Source: an uncultured Kiloniellales bacterium (lineage in GTDB: Bacteria; Pseudomonadota; Alphaproteobacteria; Kiloniellales; JAKSDN01). Taken from it: a DNA stretch of 7,787 nucleotides. The notes under the pieces were generated by a model, which ran no database searches, was not told the origin of the DNA, and saw only the letters and a list, made by a program, of their open reading frames with translations. This document shows, piece by piece, positions 6,607 through 7,787 of this stretch; position 1 is the stretch's first letter, and each line of letters opens with the position of its first letter. Location of the stretch: NCBI GenBank assembly GCA_947259625.1, contig CAMYMY010000164.1, positions 1 through 7,787 on the forward strand. The letters are read 5' to 3'. The position numbers and the translations under genes were made by a program.

Positions 6607-6640
6607 TTCGGGGCGGCGTCGGCGGCCCGCCTCGAATTTT
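6607..6640 (+). terminator. Rho-independent terminator of nrdJ
   Basis: TTCGGGGCGG (6607-6616) pairs over ten positions with CCGCCTCGAA (6627-6636), with one G-T pair, around a 10-nt loop, and is followed directly by TTTT (6637-6640). It starts 66 nt after the nrdJ stop codon. The T-tract is short, but a 10-bp GC-rich stem flush with a T-run in this position is good evidence. It separates the nrdJ transcript from ridA. Confidence 0.65.
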
Positions 6641-6691
6641 CTGCTGGAAGGCCCTTTTGCGCCCACGCACGCCGATCCGTCGCGAGGGGGC

Positions 6692-6720
6692 TGGTCGGCG
6701 CGCTTCGGCCCGGCTATCTT
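6692..6720 (+). promoter_or_regulatory. Weak candidate promoter for ridA
   Basis: TGGTCG (6692-6697) and TATCTT (6715-6720) are 17 bp apart; transcription would start near 6727, about 28 nt before the ATG. Some promoter is expected here because of the terminator upstream, but the hexamers are poor. Confidence 0.22.
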
Positions 6721-6754
6721 GCCGCCTCGCTTCGCACCGCAGGGAGGTTAGGAA

Positions 6755-7222
6755 ATGGCCGGAGAGATCGACGCGCGCCTTGAGGAGCTGGGCATCGCGC
6801 TGCCGCAGGCGGCGGCCGCGGTCGCCAACTACGTGCCCTACGTGATCACGGGGAACCTGATCTTCGTGTCGGGCCAGGTGACGATCGAGAACGGCGAGTT
6901 CAAGCACCTCGGCAAGGTCGGCGGCGACCTCTCGGTCGAGCAGGGCCAGGAGGCGGCCCGGCTCTGCGCGCTCAACATCATCGCGCAGCTCAAGGCGGCC
7001 TGCGGTGGCGACCTCGACCGCGTCCAGCGCATCGTCAAGCTGGGCGGCTTCGTCAACTCGACCCCGGACTTCAAGGACCAGCCCAAGGTCATCAACGGCG
7101 CCTCGGACCTGATGGTCGAGGTGTTCGGCGACAAGGGCAAGCACGCCCGCGCCGCGGTCTCGGCGGGCGCCCTTCCGGTCGGCGTCGCGGTGGAGATCGA
7201 CGCGGTCGCCGAGATCGCCTGA
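6755..7222 (+). CDS. RidA (YjgF/YER057c/UK114) family enamine/imine deaminase, 155-aa subgroup
   Basis: RidA proteins are small cytosolic trimers that hydrolyse reactive enamines and imines, such as 2-aminoacrylate, released by PLP enzymes or by amine oxidation, to the keto compound and ammonia. The 155 residues are longer than the usual 125-130 because of an N-terminal helix (1-22), which places it in the YjgF_endoribonc/like_1 subgroup. Seen here: FVSGQV (37-42), the loop GKVGGDLSVEQGQEAAR (53-69), the central helix with CALNIIAQLKAACGGDLDRV (71-90), GGFVNSTPDF (97-106) and the end HARAAVSAGALP (130-141), then VAVEIDAVAEI. R132 and E147, 15 residues apart, align with the catalytic Arg105 and Glu120 of E. 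coli RidA; the Cys107 position is Ala. Retention of the Arg supports deaminase activity. AGGGAGG (6741-6747) lies 7 nt before the ATG. It is followed after 66 bp by a glutamine-synthetase-like gene. Confidence 0.92.
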   Translation: MAGEIDARLEELGIALPQAAAAVANYVPYVITGNLIFVSGQVTIENGEFKHLGKVGGDLSVEQGQEAARLCALNIIAQLKAACGGDLDRVQRIVKLGGFVNSTPDFKDQPKVINGASDLMVEVFGDKGKHARAAVSAGALPVGVAVEIDAVAEIA

Positions 7223-7224
7223 TC

Positions 7225-7240
7225 CGGCGGAGGACCGCCG
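7225..7240 (+). repeat. Hairpin directly after the ridA stop codon
   Basis: CGGCGG (7225-7230) and CCGCCG (7235-7240) form a perfect 6-bp stem with loop AGGA, two nt after the TGA. A second hairpin, CGTGGCC/GGCCGCG with loop GACT (7239-7256), follows, and CTGATCCGG (7219-7227) can instead pair with CCGGATCGG (7266-7274). No T-run follows. It may be a stabilising 3' structure or a weak pause site; GC-rich DNA gives such stems easily. Confidence 0.4.
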
Positions 7241-7261
7241 TGGCCGACTGGCCGCGAGGGC

Positions 7262-7290
7262 TTGACCGGATCGGGCGGTGGGGGCCAAAT
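7262..7290 (+). promoter_or_regulatory. Possible promoter of the glutamine-synthetase-like gene
   Basis: TTGACC (7262-7267) matches five of six positions of the -35 consensus and sits in a CTTGAC context common in alphaproteobacterial promoters. CCAAAT (7285-7290), 17 bp on, matches only three of six -10 positions. If used, transcription would begin at about 7297, almost on the second ATG (7298), giving a leaderless message. The alternative is cotranscription with ridA and translation from the ATG at 7289. Confidence 0.22.
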
Positions 7291-7787
7291 GCGGCCCATG
7301 CCCGACACACGGAACACCCTGCCCAAGGAAGCGGCGGATTTTCTCAAGGCCCATCCGGAGACCACGACGATCGACGCGGTCTTCGCGGATCTCTCCGGCG
7401 TGGTGCGGGGCAAGCGGTACCCGATCGCCCAGATCGGCAAGCTGTTCGGCGAAGGCGTCGCCTTTCCGGGTTCGGTCTTCCTGCTCTCGGCCTCGGGCGA
7501 AAGCCAGGACCCGAAGGGCCGCGGCTTCTCCGACGGCGACCCGGACGAGCTCGCCAAGGTGATCCCCGGCACGCTGCAGCCGCTACCCTGGACCGAACGG
7601 CCGACCGCCCAGGCCCTGCTGACCCTCGAGGCCACGGACGGCACCCCCTTCGCCTTCGAGCCACGCAACGTCCTGAAGAAGGTCCTGGCGCGCGTCGCCG
7701 AGCTGAACCTCAGGCCTGTCGTCGCCTTCGAGCTGGAGTTCTACCTGATCGACCGCAAGCGCCTGCCGAACGGCGCGCCGCGGCCGC
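7289..7787 (+). CDS. Glutamine synthetase family protein, probable gamma-glutamylamine ligase (PuuA-like), N-terminal part
   Basis: The frame is open to the right edge; 166 codons of a protein usually about 450 aa are present. Family members ligate glutamate to ammonia or, in PuuA-type enzymes, to amines such as putrescine, using ATP. Seen here: DFLKAHPE (17-24) and IDAVFADLSGVVRGKRYP (28-45), the beta-grasp opening with the D-L-x-G-x-x-R-G-K form typical of PuuA-like rather than GlnA enzymes; a middle segment ending PLPWTERPTAQALLTL (98-113); FEPRNVLKKVL (123-133); and FELEFYL (147-153), where E148 and E150 align with the first metal-binding Glu pair of the catalytic barrel. The remaining active site is outside the window. 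The ATG at 7289 is chosen because GGTGG (7277-7281) lies 7 nt upstream; the in-frame ATG at 7298 is the alternative. It follows ridA by 66 bp on the same strand. The family is firm; the amine substrate is inferred. Confidence 0.86.
   Translation, partial: MRPMPDTRNTLPKEAADFLKAHPETTTIDAVFADLSGVVRGKRYPIAQIGKLFGEGVAFPGSVFLLSASGESQDPKGRGFSDGDPDELAKVIPGTLQPLPWTERPTAQALLTLEATDGTPFAFEPRNVLKKVLARVAELNLRPVVAFELEFYLIDRKRLPNGAPRP

Noticed and set aside
1..7787. CRISPR arrays, insertion sequences, tRNA or rRNA genes, phage or attachment sites
   Set aside because: No direct-repeat array, terminal inverted repeats with a transposase, cloverleaf or rRNA-like segment was seen on either strand.

Overview
The window is about two-thirds G+C with strong third-position GC bias. 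Its protein content fits an alphaproteobacterium, most likely of the Rhodospirillales or a neighbouring order. The pointers are a long (1228-aa) B12-dependent ribonucleotide reductase with a cysteine-rich tail, a Slt-type lytic transglycosylase with the N-terminal sequence style of that group, and a 155-residue RidA variant. The placement rests on recognition of protein style, not on a marker gene, so it is tentative. The strong codon bias leaves long open frames on both strands, including an antisense frame of about 3.6 kb over the reductase. I treat these as shadows.

Layout, left to right. (1) Positions 1-1461, minus strand: the first 487 codons of a soluble lytic murein transglycosylase. 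It has a membrane segment, an Ala/Glu/Lys decapeptide-repeat spacer and the helical domain; the catalytic domain lies beyond the left edge. (2) A 206-bp divergent intergenic region. (3) 1668-2450, plus strand: a 260-residue protein made of two DUF427 domains in tandem. (4) 2451-2854: 404 bp without a credible gene. Its first part is GC-rich and featureless. Its second part (from about 2630) is AT-richer and holds a convincing NrdR operator, an overlapping inverted repeat and an extended -10 promoter. (5) 2855-6541, plus strand: nrdJ, the adenosylcobalamin-dependent class II ribonucleotide reductase, complete. (6) 6542-6754: a small inverted repeat and a rho-independent terminator that closes the nrdJ transcript. 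(7) 6755-7222, plus strand: a RidA-family enamine/imine deaminase. (8) 7223-7288: a short region rich in hairpins. (9) From 7289 to the right edge: the N-terminal third of a glutamine-synthetase-family enzyme, probably a gamma-glutamylamine ligase of the PuuA type.

How the parts relate: nrdJ looks like a single-gene unit under NrdR (dNTP-sensing) control and ended by its own terminator. ridA and the glutamine-synthetase-like gene are codirectional and 66 bp apart. They could serve nitrogen or amine metabolism together, with imine detoxification beside gamma-glutamylation of amines. The transglycosylase and the DUF427 protein are transcribed divergently and show no evident functional link. Nothing here amounts to a clear undescribed system. 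The items most worth a second look are the nrdJ control region, the TolA-like repeat spacer in the transglycosylase and the ridA/ligase pairing.
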